This document shows, in pieces, positions 35,098-45,542 of a stretch of 64,000 bases of DNA. The notes under the pieces are model-generated. The model was not told the DNA's origin, searched no databases, and was given only the letters and a program-made list of their open reading frames with translations. The DNA is taken from contig NZ_QCYM01000012.1 of NCBI RefSeq assembly GCF_003075075.1, positions 62,001 to 126,000 on the forward strand, in the 5' to 3' direction. A program made the translations under genes and the position numbers. Position 1 is the first letter of the stretch. Each line of letters begins with the position of its first letter. The DNA is from Labrenzia sp. 011. Its GTDB lineage: Bacteria > Pseudomonadota > Alphaproteobacteria > Rhizobiales > Stappiaceae.

Positions 35098-35853
35098 TCA
35101 CATTTCGCCACCATAGCGGTCGATGATCTGCCAGTAGCGGGGATCGCGCCAGACTTTCGACACGGCTTTGGTAAGGCGTGCCCGGATCTGCGGATCGATG
35201 GACTTGTTGGCGGCCAGCCATTGAATGCCGTGAGTCACCGGGGCGCCGATGACCAGGCGTGCGGGGTCGTAGCCCAGTTTCCTGAACATGTAGTTGGCCC
35301 GCAGGGACATGGTGTACCAGGCATCGATCCGGCCGGTCTGGAGCATGGTGGACATCTGTTCGGCGGACGGGATTTCCGCATAATTCGTGAGGCCGGCGCG
35401 TTTGAGAATGCGGCTCCGCTGACTGCCGAGATGGACGCCGACGAGCTTGCCGGTTTCAATCGCCTTCTCGAAGGTGTCGAGGGGCTGATCGAGTGTGACA
35501 AGGGCGCTCTCAGTGTGGAACAGCGGCGCAATATAGGCGAATTTCTCCCGTCGTTCCTGCGAACTGGCGACAGTGAACAGCAGGGCTCCCGGGGTTGTTT
35601 CCGCCAGGATCTGGGCGCGTTTCCAGGGCGCGAAGCGGATATCGAATTCGAGCCCGGCTGCCTCGGCGACGAGTTCCATCAGCTCGACGGCAATACCCTT
35701 CTGTTCCTGATCGATCGACAGCGGCGGAAGGTAGCCGGTATAGGCAATGATGCGGTCTGCGGCCTGCCCCGGCAGGGCAAGAAACAGCAATGCAGCAAAA
35801 CCGCAGACCAGAACCCGAAAGCTCGCCGTCACGCAATCACACAAGACAAACAA
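35098..35853 (-). CDS. Periplasmic amino-acid-type (SBP_bac_3) binding protein
   Basis: A 251-residue protein with a signal peptide (cleavage after about PGQAA) and an SBP_bac_3 fold: YTGYLPPLSIDQEQKGIAVE, SQERREKFAYIAPLFHT, DAWYTMSLRANYMF. It begins at a TTG (35853) with GGGAG 7 nt upstream; a GTG at 35832 would also retain the signal. No transporter permease is adjacent, so it may be an orphan sensor-type binding protein. Ligand unknown. Confidence 0.82.
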   Translation of the reverse strand: MFVLCDCVTASFRVLVCGFAALLFLALPGQAADRIIAYTGYLPPLSIDQEQKGIAVELMELVAEAAGLEFDIRFAPWKRAQILAETTPGALLFTVASSQERREKFAYIAPLFHTESALVTLDQPLDTFEKAIETGKLVGVHLGSQRSRILKRAGLTNYAEIPSAEQMSTMLQTGRIDAWYTMSLRANYMFRKLGYDPARLVIGAPVTHGIQWLAANKSIDPQIRARLTKAVSKVWRDPRYWQIIDRYGGEM

Positions 35854-36012
35854 GGGTCATCTCCCACAATTCCTGTAAGTGTTATTGTGATTTATATCAG
35901 GTGCAGGTAACCGAAATATAAACGGATATCCGATAGGATATTGATCCCGCAAAGGATTTCCGAAACAGATTCCCTAGGGTCAAGGCGGCTCGGCGGCGTG
36001 CCTGCCCGTGCG

Positions 36013-36483
36013 TCAGTCGTGGCCGGACTCTGCGTTGTCCGACGCGACGGGTGGACGTCCGCCGTGGACGAAGGTCATCGCGTGGCCATTCATGCAGTAC
36101 CGCCGACCGGTCGGTGGCGGGCCATCGGGGAAGACGTGACCAAGATGGGCATCGCAGGCTCTGCAACGGATCTCGGTGCGCATCATGCCGTGGGAATTGT
36201 CCTCAAGTTCGCGGACCGCGTCGGGGCTGACTGCCTGGAAGAAACTCGGCCAGCCGCAGCCGGCGTCGAATTTGGTGTCCGACATGAACAGCGGCGCTCC
36301 GCAGCACACGCAGTCATACCGGCCGATCAGCTTGTTGTCCCAGTAGGGACCGGTAAACGGCCGTTCCGTGCCGGATTGCCGTGTCACGTAAAACTGCTCC
36401 GGTGTCAGCTGTTTCATCCATTCGGCAGTGGTTTTTCTTACTTTCGGGGCATCGTCGTCTTGCCGGACGGTGTCATCGCTCAT
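36013..36483 (-). CDS. msrB: Peptide-methionine (R)-S-oxide reductase
   Basis: A 156-residue MsrB. Two zinc CxxC pairs are present (Cys58/Cys61 in YDCVCCG; Cys107/Cys110 in IRCRAC), CGWPSF lies in between, and the catalytic Cys130 is in RRYCMN. A Met-rich and acidic tail follows ([10 protein letters not shown]). It reduces methionine-R-sulfoxide in proteins, in the cytoplasm. Length is normal. Confidence 0.95.
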   Translation of the reverse strand: MSDDTVRQDDDAPKVRKTTAEWMKQLTPEQFYVTRQSGTERPFTGPYWDNKLIGRYDCVCCGAPLFMSDTKFDAGCGWPSFFQAVSPDAVRELEDNSHGMMRTEIRCRACDAHLGHVFPDGPPPTGRRYCMNGHAMTFVHGGRPPVASDNAESGHD

Positions 36484-36654
36484 GGGAAATTTCCTGCTGT
36501 TCTTTTCGGACCGGAGATAGGGAGAAGGGGCACTGAAGGCAAGGCGACCGGCGCGGCCGGCCGGGTCACGATTCCGATGTTAGCGAGGGGAGGGCGGGGA
36601 ATGCAAGGAAACCGAGGGGCGGCACCGTTTTCCTCCGGTTGCGTCCTCAGGCGG

Positions 36655-37632
36655 TCAGCGGGCCAGAACGTTCATCACCGTCTTGACCCGGTTGCCGCCT
36701 TCCTGGCGCGCCTGGAAAACGCAATTCTCCGCCGCTGCGAGTATGAACTCGGGGCTTTCGCAGACCCCGGTCTGTTCGGCGACCGCGCAGGCCGCGCCGA
36801 CGGACGCCGTGACGACACCGTCGCCGGATACGGCATCAGAATTGGGAATGCCGAGATCGTGGATGGCGACATGTATATAGGCGCTGATGGTCTCGGCCCC
36901 CAGTTCATGGGTTCTGGGCAGAAGAATGGAAAATTCGGAGGAAGCGGTGCGGGCGGTGACGTCCGCCGGCCGCCTGGCGATGTCCTTCAGGGTTTCGGCA
37001 ACCCTGGTGAGACAGTCTTCCACGGCGGCGGGGCCCTTTTGCTCGGCCAGCGCATCGAAGCGGTCGAGCGAGACCCTTATCAGGCTGGTGTGGGTTTTCT
37101 CGCGCAGCGCAATTGCCCACTCGCGTTTCAGGCTGTCTTCAAAGGCGCGGCGATTCAGAAGACCGGTCACCGGATCGGTCTGCGTGGCCGCCAGCAGCTG
37201 GGATTCCAGCTCCTTGCGCTTTGCGATGCTGCGCAGATAGACCGCGAAGGCATAGGGGGCACCGTTGCCATCTTCCAGGAGATGCGTGCTGACTTCGGCC
37301 CAGACCACCGGTCCGAAGGCTGACCTGAACTGAAGGTCAGCGCGGGGCAGGGGGCGTTCGGGATCGCCCTTGCCCGAAAGGATCTGCTGCAGCAGATCCG
37401 CGTTGGCGTCCGAACCGTCCACATGGACAAGGCTCTCCAGATGACCGACGAGCTTTTCCGCCTGCCAGCCGAAGAGACGTTCCGCCGCAGGCGAGATGAA
37501 CAGGGGCTTTCCGCGCGGCTCAAGCAGTATAACGGCTTCGTTACTGAGTTTTACGAGCGATTCAAAGTCGATGTTCGTCGGTCGGAGCGGTTCCGGGCCG
37601 GAGGGAATGTCCTTGCTGGATTCCAAAGCCAT
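36655..37632 (-). CDS. PAS-GGDEF protein with degenerate GGDEF motif
   Basis: A 325-residue protein: PAS-like sensor (about residues 22-140, EAVILLEPRGKPLFISPAAE, WAEVSTHLLED), a short linker, then a GGDEF-type domain beginning TDPVTGLLNRRAFEDSL. The catalytic GGDEF position reads ASSEF (residues 220-224, in TARTASSEFSILLPR) and the upstream substrate-binding NDxxGH region is replaced by EQKGPAAVEDCL. So cyclase activity is probably lost and it may act as a sensory or c-di-GMP/GTP-binding scaffold. No EAL domain. Confidence 0.85.
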   Translation of the reverse strand: MALESSKDIPSGPEPLRPTNIDFESLVKLSNEAVILLEPRGKPLFISPAAERLFGWQAEKLVGHLESLVHVDGSDANADLLQQILSGKGDPERPLPRADLQFRSAFGPVVWAEVSTHLLEDGNGAPYAFAVYLRSIAKRKELESQLLAATQTDPVTGLLNRRAFEDSLKREWAIALREKTHTSLIRVSLDRFDALAEQKGPAAVEDCLTRVAETLKDIARRPADVTARTASSEFSILLPRTHELGAETISAYIHVAIHDLGIPNSDAVSGDGVVTASVGAACAVAEQTGVCESPEFILAAAENCVFQARQEGGNRVKTVMNVLAR

Positions 37633-38095
37633 CTTTGCCTCACTCAGAATGCCGGTGGCAGTTCTGGTAAAACTGAACGGTATTTACGTCGAGAAATCAA
37701 GATGTTTACACGGAATGACAGTCGGAGGGAGGTTCCATGGGCAATTGCGCCATTGTCGGGATATGATCGGAGCGGATATTCTCCCGCTGGAGCTTGAATA
37801 GACAAGGTGAACAGGGTACAGACCCGCCAAATCTGTTTTCAGGTCGGTCAGGAATAGGGTGTATTCCGGGCCTGAAAGCGCTGGATGACTGTCGGAGTTT
37901 CCGGCTTTTGTGGGACAGGTGGCAGGTTTTGCGGAACGGTCCTCCTGATGCGGGAGGGTTCCGGCAACGTCCTGTTCACAGTCCTTGGCATTAGGCATGT
38001 CATAAAATTTCAAGGCGGCTATTATCCGGCGGAATGATGTTGATTCGCAGTATTCGGCACCGGCCGTTTGCAGCAAAACGTGACGAAAGATCAGT
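37633..38095. other. Spacer before the mrp operon
   Basis: About 460 bp between the divergent PAS-GGDEF gene and mrpA. A hairpin at 37933-37962 (GGAAC/GTTCC and CCTCC/GGAGG, 3-nt bulge) lies about 130 bp before mrpA. The minus-strand ORF at 37684-38256 in this area is rejected. No supported gene. Confidence 0.5.
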
Positions 38096-40480
38096 ATGAC
38101 GCCAGCAGCGATCGACGACACCACTCTTCTTGCCGTTCTGGCGCCCTTCGCGGCCGCTGTCGTCGCGCCTGTCCTGACACGCTGGTTCAAACACAATGCC
38201 GCCTGGCCGCTGGCGCTGGTGCCGGCGTTGATCTTCCTGCATTTCACCGGGTTCATCGGGCCGGTCTCTCATGGGGAGACCTTTGTCGCCTCCAAGGCCT
38301 GGGCGCCCAGCTTCGGTGTCAATTTCTCGGTCTATGTGGACGGGTTGTCGACCCTGTTCGCATTGCTGATTTCCGGCATCGGCACGTTCATCATCCTGTA
38401 TTCCGGCGGCTACCTGAAGGATCATGCGCAGCAGGGGCGGTTCTTCTCGTTCATGTTCCTGTTCATGGGGTCGATGCTCGGCCTTGTGCTGGGCAACAAT
38501 CTGATCTCGCTGTTCATCTTCTGGGAGCTGACGTCCATCACGTCCTTCCTGCTGATCGGTTTCGACAACCTGCGTGCCGCCTCCCGGCGTGCCGCGCTGC
38601 AGGCGCTGCTGGTGACAGGCGGTGGCGGCCTTGCCCTGCTGGCGGCCTTCATCCTGATCATCTCCGCCACGGGCGAGATCGAAATGTCCGCGCTTCTGGG
38701 ATCGCCGGACATCATCAAGGACACGGGGCTCTACCTGCCGATCTTCCTGCTGGTGCTTGGCGGGGCGTTTACGAAATCGGCCCAGTTTCCGTTCCATTTC
38801 TGGCTGCCGAACGCCATGGAAGCGCCGACCCCCGTGTCGGCCTATCTGCATTCCGCCACGATGGTGAAGGCCGGCGTGTATCTGCTCATGCGCATGCATC
38901 CGCTTCTGGGCGATACGGTGCTCTGGACGACGATTCTGCCACTCTTCGGCGGGCTGACCCTGCTTGTGGGGACCCTGCTTGCGGTGCGCCAGACCGACCT
39001 GAAGCTCATGCTGGCCTATACGACCGTGGCCTCGCTCGGCCTGCTGGTCATGCTTACGGGCACCAGTCATGAAAAGGCCCTGGAAGGAGCTGTGCTCTAT
39101 CTTCTGGCCCATTCGCTCTTCAAGGGCGGTCTCTTCATGGTTGCCGGGACCATCGATCACGAGGCCGGGACGCGGGATGTGACCAGGCTCGGCGGGTTGA
39201 GGTCGGCGATGCCGATCACCTTTGCCGCCGCCTGCCTTGCCGCCCTGTCCATGGCCGGGCTGCCGCCCTTCATCGGCTTCATCGCCAAGGAAGTCCTTTA
39301 TTACGGCACCTGGAACTGGCCGGGCGCCGGCCTGGCCGTCACGCTGACTGCGGTGGCCGGCAACGCCCTGATGCTGGTGATTGCCGCCGCCGTCGCCCTC
39401 AAGCCGTTCATGGGGCCGAAGGTCGAGACCCCCAAGCATGCCCATGAGGGGCCCGTCCTGCTCTACGCCGGGCCGGTGGTCCTGTCCCTGACCGGGCTGG
39501 TTCTCGCGCTGATGGCGCATACGACGGGCGAACTCTTCGTGGGGCCGACCCTGTCCTCGCTGACCGGCGAGGCCACGCACGTCGAACTTCATCTGCTGCC
39601 GACATCGTTCAACGCACCGCTGATCCTGTCCCTCATCACCATCGGCCTGGGCATCGTGCTGTTCACCCAGCTCGACAGGCTGCGCGCGCTGATGGGCGCG
39701 GTGCTGGCGGCCATCGGCTGGGGGCCGGACAGGGGGTTCGATCAGTTCGTGGCAGGCATTGTCGGCTTCTCCGGCCGTTTCACCCGTCTTGTCCAGACCG
39801 GCAACATGCGGACCTACATGATCGTGATCTTCGTCTTCACGGCGATTGCCGTTCTGCTGCCGGGCTATCTGACCGGCGGTTTCCCGGCGATGCCCGACAT
39901 GCCGGTCTACCGTTTCTACGAATGGGGCATTTTCTTCATCGCGGCGCTCGGCCTGGTCGCGGTCCTGATCGCGAAGACCCGGCTGACCGCCATTGTCTCG
40001 CTGGGCATCCAGGGATTTGCCGTGGCGCTGATCTTCATGATGTTCGGGGCGCCGGACCTCTCGTTCACCCAGTTCATGGTGGAAACGCTCTCCGTGGTCA
40101 TTCTGGCCCTGGTCATGACGCGGCTCAACCTGATGCCGAACGATCACCGGCCGCTGCCGGTCGCCCTTCTGACAGGGGCGGTTGCCTGCGCGGCAGGGCT
40201 CGGAATGACCCTGACCCTGCTTGCCATCACCCAGCAGCCGTTCGACACCCGCCTGTCGGATTTCTTCGCCCAGTACAGCCGGGCGATTGCCCACGGCCGC
40301 AACATCGTCAACGTGATCATCGTCGACTTCCGCGGCTTCGACACGCTTGGCGAAATCGCGGTGGTCGTACTTGCGGGCCTGTGTGTGCTCGCCCTGATCC
40401 GGGTGCGCACCAAGCCGGACAAAACCGCTGAGGCATCGACCGTGAATGCCCGGCAAGCCCAGGTCTCGGAGGCCCGCTGA
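38096..40480 (+). CDS. mrpA: Mrp/Pha monovalent cation/H+ antiporter subunit A
   Basis: A 794-residue, very hydrophobic protein homologous to complex I NuoL. The NuoL-like region contains [20 protein letters not shown] and later [13 protein letters not shown], with conserved Lys and His in helices; the C-terminal extension carries a DUF4040-type segment and MrpB-like helices ([20 protein letters not shown]). It starts the operon and overlaps mrpB by 1 bp. The complex extrudes Na+ (or K+) for protons and supports salt and alkaline tolerance. Confidence 0.93.
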   Translation: MTPAAIDDTTLLAVLAPFAAAVVAPVLTRWFKHNAAWPLALVPALIFLHFTGFIGPVSHGETFVASKAWAPSFGVNFSVYVDGLSTLFALLISGIGTFIILYSGGYLKDHAQQGRFFSFMFLFMGSMLGLVLGNNLISLFIFWELTSITSFLLIGFDNLRAASRRAALQALLVTGGGGLALLAAFILIISATGEIEMSALLGSPDIIKDTGLYLPIFLLVLGGAFTKSAQFPFHFWLPNAMEAPTPVSAYLHSATMVKAGVYLLMRMHPLLGDTVLWTTILPLFGGLTLLVGTLLAVRQTDLKLMLAYTTVASLGLLVMLTGTSHEKALEGAVLYLLAHSLFKGGLFMVAGTIDHEAGTRDVTRLGGLRSAMPITFAAACLAALSMAGLPPFIGFIAKEVLYYGTWNWPGAGLAVTLTAVAGNALMLVIAAAVALKPFMGPKVETPKHAHEGPVLLYAGPVVLSLTGLVLALMAHTTGELFVGPTLSSLTGEATHVELHLLPTSFNAPLILSLITIGLGIVLFTQLDRLRALMGAVLAAIGWGPDRGFDQFVAGIVGFSGRFTRLVQTGNMRTYMIVIFVFTAIAVLLPGYLTGGFPAMPDMPVYRFYEWGIFFIAALGLVAVLIAKTRLTAIVSLGIQGFAVALIFMMFGAPDLSFTQFMVETLSVVILALVMTRLNLMPNDHRPLPVALLTGAVACAAGLGMTLTLLAITQQPFDTRLSDFFAQYSRAIAHGRNIVNVIIVDFRGFDTLGEIAVVVLAGLCVLALIRVRTKPDKTAEASTVNARQAQVSEAR

Positions 40481-40899
40481 TGCGTACGATCATCTTCCGC
40501 ACCATCGCGCCCTTTCTGACGGCGCTGATGATCCTGTTTTCGGTCTTTGTGCTGCTGCGTGGCCACAATGATCCGGGCGGCGGCTTCATCGGGGGCCTGA
40601 TCGCGGCTTCGGCGCTGGCGATCTTCGGTATCGCCTGCGGGGTGGCCTCGGTGCGCCGCGCCATCTACTTCCATCCGATGGGCGTTTCCGGTTTCGGGCT
40701 GTTTCTGGCGGCGCTTGCCGGGATACTCTCCTTTTTCAAGTCTCAGGCCTATATGACCAGCCAGTGGCTGATTTTCGAGCTGTTCGACGTGGAGATCGCC
40801 CTGTCCACACCGATGGTGTTCGACATCGGCGTGTATCTCGTCGTGGTGGGGGCGATCGGCTCCATCGCCCTTGCGCTGGAAGAAAGGGAGAACGACTGA
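40480..40899 (+). CDS. mrpB: Mrp antiporter subunit B
   Basis: 139 residues with four hydrophobic segments; [20 protein letters not shown] is the MrpB signature. It is part of the membrane arm of the hetero-oligomeric antiporter. Its start codon shares a base with the mrpA stop and its stop overlaps the mrpC start (TGATG). Confidence 0.93.
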   Translation: MRTIIFRTIAPFLTALMILFSVFVLLRGHNDPGGGFIGGLIAASALAIFGIACGVASVRRAIYFHPMGVSGFGLFLAALAGILSFFKSQAYMTSQWLIFELFDVEIALSTPMVFDIGVYLVVVGAIGSIALALEEREND

Positions 40900-41276
40900 T
40901 GGAAACCGGTGTCGTTATCCTGATCGGCCTGTTTTTCACCGTGGCCATCTATCTGATGCTGTCGAAGTATCTGGTACGGATGCTGCTGGGCATCGCCATT
41001 CTGGGAAATGCGGTGAACCTGCTCATCTTCACCAACGGGCGCCTGCTTCGCGAAGTGCCGCCGCTCATCCCGGAGCATCTCTATGTGCCGGAAGTCGTTA
41101 CCGCGAACCCGCTGCCACAGGCGCTGGTGCTGACGGCAATCGTGATCTCCTTCTCGTTTTTCGCCTTCCTTCTGGTTCTCGCCTTCCGGGCCTACCAGGA
41201 GCTGGGGACTGACGGTGTCAATGAAATGCGTCTCGCCGAACCTGAAGACGACCCAACTCCGCCGCAGGGATACTAA
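40899..41276 (+). CDS. mrpC: Mrp antiporter subunit C
   Basis: 125 residues, three membrane segments, similar to NuoK: LGIAILGNAVNLLIF and PLPQALVLTAIVISFSFFAF are characteristic. The start is the ATG at 40899 overlapping the mrpB stop. The C-terminal tail is acidic (EPEDDPTPPQ). Confidence 0.93.
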   Translation: METGVVILIGLFFTVAIYLMLSKYLVRMLLGIAILGNAVNLLIFTNGRLLREVPPLIPEHLYVPEVVTANPLPQALVLTAIVISFSFFAFLLVLAFRAYQELGTDGVNEMRLAEPEDDPTPPQGY

Positions 41277-41281
41277 ACTTC

Positions 41282-42880
41282 ATGGCCGGTTCTTCCGTTT
41301 CCGTCGATCTCTCCCAAGCCATGGCGACCGCGCCGGTCGCCGCCGGCGACTGGCTCGTGGTGGCCCCTTCGCTGCTCACCATATTGGGCGGGTCGCTGTG
41401 CCTGATGCTGCGCAAGAATACCGATCTGCAGCCCAAGGTCGGCATCGGGTTTCTGGGCGTGCTGGTGCTGGCCAATGTGGCGCTGCTGCTGCGCGTGCTC
41501 GATCACGGCGTCATCACCATGGTCATGGGCAGCTGGCTGCCGCCGTTCGGGATTGCCTTCACCGTCGATACGCTGGGGGCGACGCTGTCGCTCATCGGTG
41601 CGATCGTGGCGTTCTGTGCGGGCGTTTACGGCGCGGCGACCGTGGACAGCACGGGCCGCCGTTACGGTTTCTATCCGTTCCTGCTGCTCATGATGACCGG
41701 CGTGTCCGGTGCCTTCCTGACCGGCGACATCTTCAACCTCTATGTCTGGTTCGAGGTGCTCCTGATCTCGTCCTATGGACTGCTGGTTCTGGGCAACGAT
41801 CGCATCCAGCTGGACGGGGCCGTCAAATATGGCGTGCTCAACCTGGTCGGCACCAATCTCTTCCTGATCGCGACCGGCATGCTTTACGGCATATTCGGCA
41901 CGCTCAACATGGCCGATCTCGCCCAGAAGGTTGCTTCCCTGGAAGATCCGGCTTCCGGCACGCTGGCGACGGTCGCTGCGCTGTATTTTCTTGCATTCGC
42001 CATGAAGGCGGCGGCCTTTCCGGTCAATTTCTGGCTGCCTGCCTCCTATCACACACCGAATATCGTCGTGTCCGCAGTCTTTGCCGGGTTGCTGACGAAG
42101 GTCGGCGTCTACGCTTTGATCCGGGTCTTCGTCCTGATCCTGCCGGCCTCGCTCGGCTATCTGTCGGATGTGATCTCGGTGGTGGCCATCGCCACGCTGC
42201 TCACGGGCGCCCTGGGTGCATTGGCGCAAAGTGAAGTCCGCCGTCTTCTCGGGTATGTGGTGATCGCCGGCATCGGCTCGATGCTGGCCGGTGTCGCGGT
42301 CGGAACGACGCTGGCGATTTCCGGTGCGGTCTTCTATGCCGTTCATTCGATCATCGTGATGACGGCGCTGTACATGATGGCCGGCGTCATGGCCATGCTG
42401 GGCGGTTCCTACGATCTGCGCAGACTCGGCGGGCTTTATGCCAAAAGCGCCGCCTATTCTGCGGTGTTCCTGGTTCTGGCCTCCGCGGTCTCCGGCCTGC
42501 CGCCCTTTTCAGGCTTCTGGCCGAAGGTCATGCTGGTCAAGGCGGCCTTTGCCGATGACCGGGCCTGGCTCGGAGCGGCCATTCTGGTCAGCGGGTTCCT
42601 GACGATGCTGGCCATGGGCAGGGTCTGGATATTCGCCTTCTGGCGCGGTGGCCCGGAAGGAACGCCTGACGGCAAGACCGCATCGGTGACGACCGTCCCG
42701 GCCGATGGTGCGCCGCAGGTCTCAGGCGGGGCGGTCTGGGTGCCGCTGGGCATTCTCACAGCGCTTGTGATCTACATCGGCGTGCAGCCCGAATGGATGC
42801 TGAAACTTTCCACGCAGGGGGCGGGCGGTATCGTTGAGCCGCTCGATTACCTGCGGTCGGTCTTTGGAGTGCCGGGATGA
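41282..42880 (+). CDS. mrpD: Mrp antiporter subunit D
   Basis: A 532-residue NuoN/NuoM-like subunit. YVWFEVLLISSYGLLVLG and MKAAAFPVNFWLPASYHTPN contain the conserved Glu and Lys of the proton path; an antiporter-like helix set extends to residue 460 and the tail is polar. It starts 5 bp after mrpC and overlaps mrpE (ATGA). Confidence 0.93.
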   Translation: MAGSSVSVDLSQAMATAPVAAGDWLVVAPSLLTILGGSLCLMLRKNTDLQPKVGIGFLGVLVLANVALLLRVLDHGVITMVMGSWLPPFGIAFTVDTLGATLSLIGAIVAFCAGVYGAATVDSTGRRYGFYPFLLLMMTGVSGAFLTGDIFNLYVWFEVLLISSYGLLVLGNDRIQLDGAVKYGVLNLVGTNLFLIATGMLYGIFGTLNMADLAQKVASLEDPASGTLATVAALYFLAFAMKAAAFPVNFWLPASYHTPNIVVSAVFAGLLTKVGVYALIRVFVLILPASLGYLSDVISVVAIATLLTGALGALAQSEVRRLLGYVVIAGIGSMLAGVAVGTTLAISGAVFYAVHSIIVMTALYMMAGVMAMLGGSYDLRRLGGLYAKSAAYSAVFLVLASAVSGLPPFSGFWPKVMLVKAAFADDRAWLGAAILVSGFLTMLAMGRVWIFAFWRGGPEGTPDGKTASVTTVPADGAPQVSGGAVWVPLGILTALVIYIGVQPEWMLKLSTQGAGGIVEPLDYLRSVFGVPG

Positions 42881-43353
42881 CAAGTCTCTTTCTGATCAAC
42901 ATTCTTCTGGCGCTCGCCTGGGGCGCGGTCACGGGCAGCTTTTCGGAAGTCAATCTGACCTTCGGCTTCGTGCTCGGCTTCGGTGCGCTCTATCTGATCC
43001 GTGAGCAGGTGGGCACGGTCAGCTATTTCCAGCGCTTCGCCAAGGGAATCGGGCTTGCGGCCCTTTTCGTCTACGAACTGGTGCTGTCGGCCTGGCGCGT
43101 GGCGATCATCGTGCTCAGGCCCCGGATCAACCTGCAGCCGGGCATCATCGCCTTTCCGCTGACCGTGGACAGGGATTTCGAGATCACCATGCTGGCCAAT
43201 CTGATCACGCTGACGCCGGGTACGCTCTCGGTTGACGTCTCCGAGGATCGCAAGACGCTCTATGTGCATTGTCTTGACGTGCCGGATCCGCAGGCAACCA
43301 TCGACGACATCAAGAACGGTTTCGAGCGTAAAATCCTGGAGGTGTTCAGATGA
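42877..43353 (+). CDS. mrpE: Mrp antiporter subunit E
   Basis: 158 residues: two membrane helices near the N-terminus and a cytoplasmic C-terminal part with ANLITLTPGTLSVDVSED, the MrpE signature. It overlaps both neighbours by 4 bp (ATGA junctions). Confidence 0.92.
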   Translation: MTSLFLINILLALAWGAVTGSFSEVNLTFGFVLGFGALYLIREQVGTVSYFQRFAKGIGLAALFVYELVLSAWRVAIIVLRPRINLQPGIIAFPLTVDRDFEITMLANLITLTPGTLSVDVSEDRKTLYVHCLDVPDPQATIDDIKNGFERKILEVFR

Positions 43354-43706
43354 CTTCGCTTGAAGACTTTTCATCGGCGTTTCTGGATTTGTCCGTCAGC
43401 ATCTCGCTGGCGATCCTGACGATTTCCTTCGTCATCATCGTGGTGCGGACCGTCAAGGGGCCGAGCCTTCCGGATCGGGTCGTGGCGCTGGACATGCTGG
43501 TCGCGGTGGGAATCGGGTTCATCGCCGCCATCGGGATCCTGACCGGCTACTACCTTTATATCGACATTGCCATCACGCTCGGTCTGGTCGGTTTCCTGGC
43601 AACAGTCGCCTTCGCGCGCTTCGTCCTCAATCGCGGCCTGGCCGGTGACGAGACGATCATGGCGGAAGTCGATGAAAGCATCAAACGCAGGGAGGCGGGA
43701 AAATGA
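43350..43706 (+). CDS. mrpF: Mrp antiporter subunit F
   Basis: 118 residues with three membrane helices; [18 protein letters not shown] is the conserved MrpF segment. It overlaps mrpG by 4 bp. Confidence 0.92.
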   Translation: MTSLEDFSSAFLDLSVSISLAILTISFVIIVVRTVKGPSLPDRVVALDMLVAVGIGFIAAIGILTGYYLYIDIAITLGLVGFLATVAFARFVLNRGLAGDETIMAEVDESIKRREAGK

Positions 43707-44053
43707 CTGCTGCCGTGGAAATCGTCACCGGCCTTATGCTTATCATCGGCTCGCTGTTCGCGCTGGTGGCTTCGGTCGGTCTGATCCGGCTGAAAGATGT
43801 CTACATGCGCATGCATGCGGCATCGAAAGCGGGCACGCTGGGGTCCGGAGTGATGCTGCTGGCCATGGCCGTCCATGCGAGCGATCTTGCGGTCGTGACG
43901 CGGGCGATCGCCGGCATTGTCTTCTTTCTGCTGACCGCCCCAATTTCGGCCCATTTATTGGCGAAAGCTGCATATGCTGCAGGTTATCGTCCCTGTGCCG
44001 ACACAAAAGAAGATGCCCTTGCGGAAACAATCAGGCCCAAGGCGCAGGAGTGA
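43703..44053 (+). CDS. mrpG: Mrp antiporter subunit G
   Basis: 116 residues with three membrane helices; [20 protein letters not shown] is the MrpG hallmark. It is the last gene of the seven-gene operon, with a polar tail ([11 protein letters not shown]). Confidence 0.92.
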   Translation: MTAAVEIVTGLMLIIGSLFALVASVGLIRLKDVYMRMHAASKAGTLGSGVMLLAMAVHASDLAVVTRAIAGIVFFLLTAPISAHLLAKAAYAAGYRPCADTKEDALAETIRPKAQE

Positions 44054-44371
44054 TTCCGGGTTTTTGTGTTGCTGTGGATAAAGACCGGGCAGGCGGCAAT
44101 ACTGTCCCTCCATTGTCAGTATAGATGCACACCAAACAGTCAATATTTGTAGAATTTGATTTTTATTGACGCTATCTCGTTTTTATTTGATTTGTGGGGT
44201 TGCCGTATCAGATAGCCGACGATATAAGGCTGTGACGATTACCTGCAAAGTAGAATCGGGTTTGATTTCCAAAGTCCGCAAGTAACAGAAATTCTTTGAA
44301 CGCTTGCGATACCAATTTTTTGCAGGTTAACACCGAAATTTGAATTGAATTCAGTAAAGAACGGGTGAAAT
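44054..44371. other. AT-rich leader of mucR
   Basis: About 320 bp, much more AT-rich than average from 44140 onward, with runs of A and T. MucR/Ros proteins bind AT-rich T-A-step sites and commonly repress their own gene, so this is a likely autoregulatory region. No ORF seen. Confidence 0.55.
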
Positions 44372-44788
44372 ATGACTGATAGTCCGGTGGATGCAAATCT
44401 GATTGATCTAACCGCAGACATTGTCTCAGCTTATGTGAGCAATAACACTGTTGCGTCTACAGATCTGCCGAGCCTGATCAACGAAGTTTATGGCGCCTTG
44501 CAGAAAACCGCGACCGCTTCCAACGAGCCGGAGCCGGAGCCGCTGAAGCCTGCAGTGCCGGTCAAGAAATCGGTCATGCCGGATTTCATCATCTGCCTGG
44601 AAGACGGCAAGAAGTTCAAGTCACTCAAGCGTCATCTGCGCACCCACTACAACATGACCCCGGAAGAATATCGGGAAAAGTGGGACCTGGGCGCAGACTA
44701 TCCGATGGTGGCGCCGAATTATGCAGCTGCCCGCTCCGAACTGGCCAAGAAGATGGGCCTCGGCCAGCAGCGCAAGCGCTCGAAGTAA
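44372..44788 (+). CDS. mucR: MucR/Ros-family zinc-finger transcriptional regulator
   Basis: A 138-residue MucR. The N-terminal oligomerisation part (about residues 1-65) is followed by an Ala/Pro-rich linker and the single prokaryotic zinc finger Cys75-x2-Asp78-x9-His88-x3-His92 ([18 protein letters not shown]), followed by [12 protein letters not shown]. Asp in place of the second Cys is known in MucR relatives. It is a global regulator of envelope, motility and symbiosis/virulence genes in rhizobia and Brucella. An intrinsic terminator follows. Confidence 0.95.
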   Translation: MTDSPVDANLIDLTADIVSAYVSNNTVASTDLPSLINEVYGALQKTATASNEPEPEPLKPAVPVKKSVMPDFIICLEDGKKFKSLKRHLRTHYNMTPEEYREKWDLGADYPMVAPNYAAARSELAKKMGLGQQRKRSK

Positions 44789-44817
44789 AATCTGTCAGAG
44801 CCAGCAGAAACGACATG

Positions 44818-44843
44818 GAGCCGCCCACCGGGCGGCTCTTTTT
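44818..44843 (+). terminator. Intrinsic terminator of mucR
   Basis: Perfect 9-bp stem GAGCCGCCC/GGGCGGCTC with a 3-nt loop ACC and a run of five T, 29 bp beyond the mucR stop. Confidence 0.9.
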
Positions 44844-44930
44844 GTTTCAGGCGCCTGGTGGGAGTGCTCTGTTGCCGGCTGGCATGCCCTACATGCCGAG
44901 CACGTTGTGTTCAGCTGAATGACAGGCGCT

Positions 44931-45362
44931 TCAAGCGGCAGCCAGAGCGGTCTCGGCGTCCGCACGGATCCGTCCGACCATGGACCTGAGCCCGTTGGAG
45001 CGCTGCGGTGTCAGATGGTCCTGCAGACCGAGTCTGGCAAAAACGCCATCGACATCCGTATCGAGGATCTCCCTGGCGGTCTTGCCGTTGAAGAGGGCGG
45101 TTACCACCGCCACGAGCCCCTGAACAATCAGGGCGTCGCTGTCCCCCTTGAACGTGAGCATCGGGGCGCCATCCGGGCCCTTGCCGACGGAGGTGATCAG
45201 CCAGACCTGCGAGACGCAGCCACGAACCTTGTTGGCATCCGTGCGTTCTTCCGCCGATAACGGCGGAAGCTCCCTGCCGATGTCGATCAGGTATTTGTAA
45301 CGATCTTCCCAGTCATCCAGAAATTCGAAAGTTTCGAGGATTTCGCTTATGTCTGTCGTCAT
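44931..45362 (-). CDS. sufE: SufE-family sulfur transfer protein
   Basis: A 143-residue SufE homologue. Cys49 in KVRGCVSQVW is the sulfur-acceptor cysteine; the rest (LTFKGDSDALIVQGLVAVV; TAREILDTDVDGVFARLGL; LTPQRSNGLRSMV) follows the family. It passes sulfur from a cysteine desulfurase to Fe-S cluster assembly; no suf operon is adjacent. The start is the ATG at 45362; the in-frame extension to 45854 is not conserved. Confidence 0.9.
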   Translation of the reverse strand: MTTDISEILETFEFLDDWEDRYKYLIDIGRELPPLSAEERTDANKVRGCVSQVWLITSVGKGPDGAPMLTFKGDSDALIVQGLVAVVTALFNGKTAREILDTDVDGVFARLGLQDHLTPQRSNGLRSMVGRIRADAETALAAA

Positions 45363-45542
45363 GGCGCCGGTCTTTGAAAAAGGGTCGTTCCCCATATAGA
45401 GCCTGTGGCGGCAAATATGAACCATTTGATTGGGGAAAGCCGTTCGGGTGCGCGTACAGTCCCGCGATCGTGCGGATGCGCAGACGATCCGGCGGAAACG
45501 CCCGAACTCTACGGGGACATCCGGGGGCGATTGGGAAGAAGG

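Noticed and set aside
36655..37632. Active diguanylate cyclase
   Set aside because: The GGDEF motif reads ASSEF, so an active enzyme is not supported.
37684..38256. 190-codon minus-strand ORF overlapping mrpA start
   Set aside because: No recognisable domain, weak context, overlaps a strongly supported gene.
38000..40456. 818-codon minus-strand ORF
   Set aside because: Antisense of mrpA, rich in Gly/Arg/Gln/His, no domain; mrpA is unmistakable.
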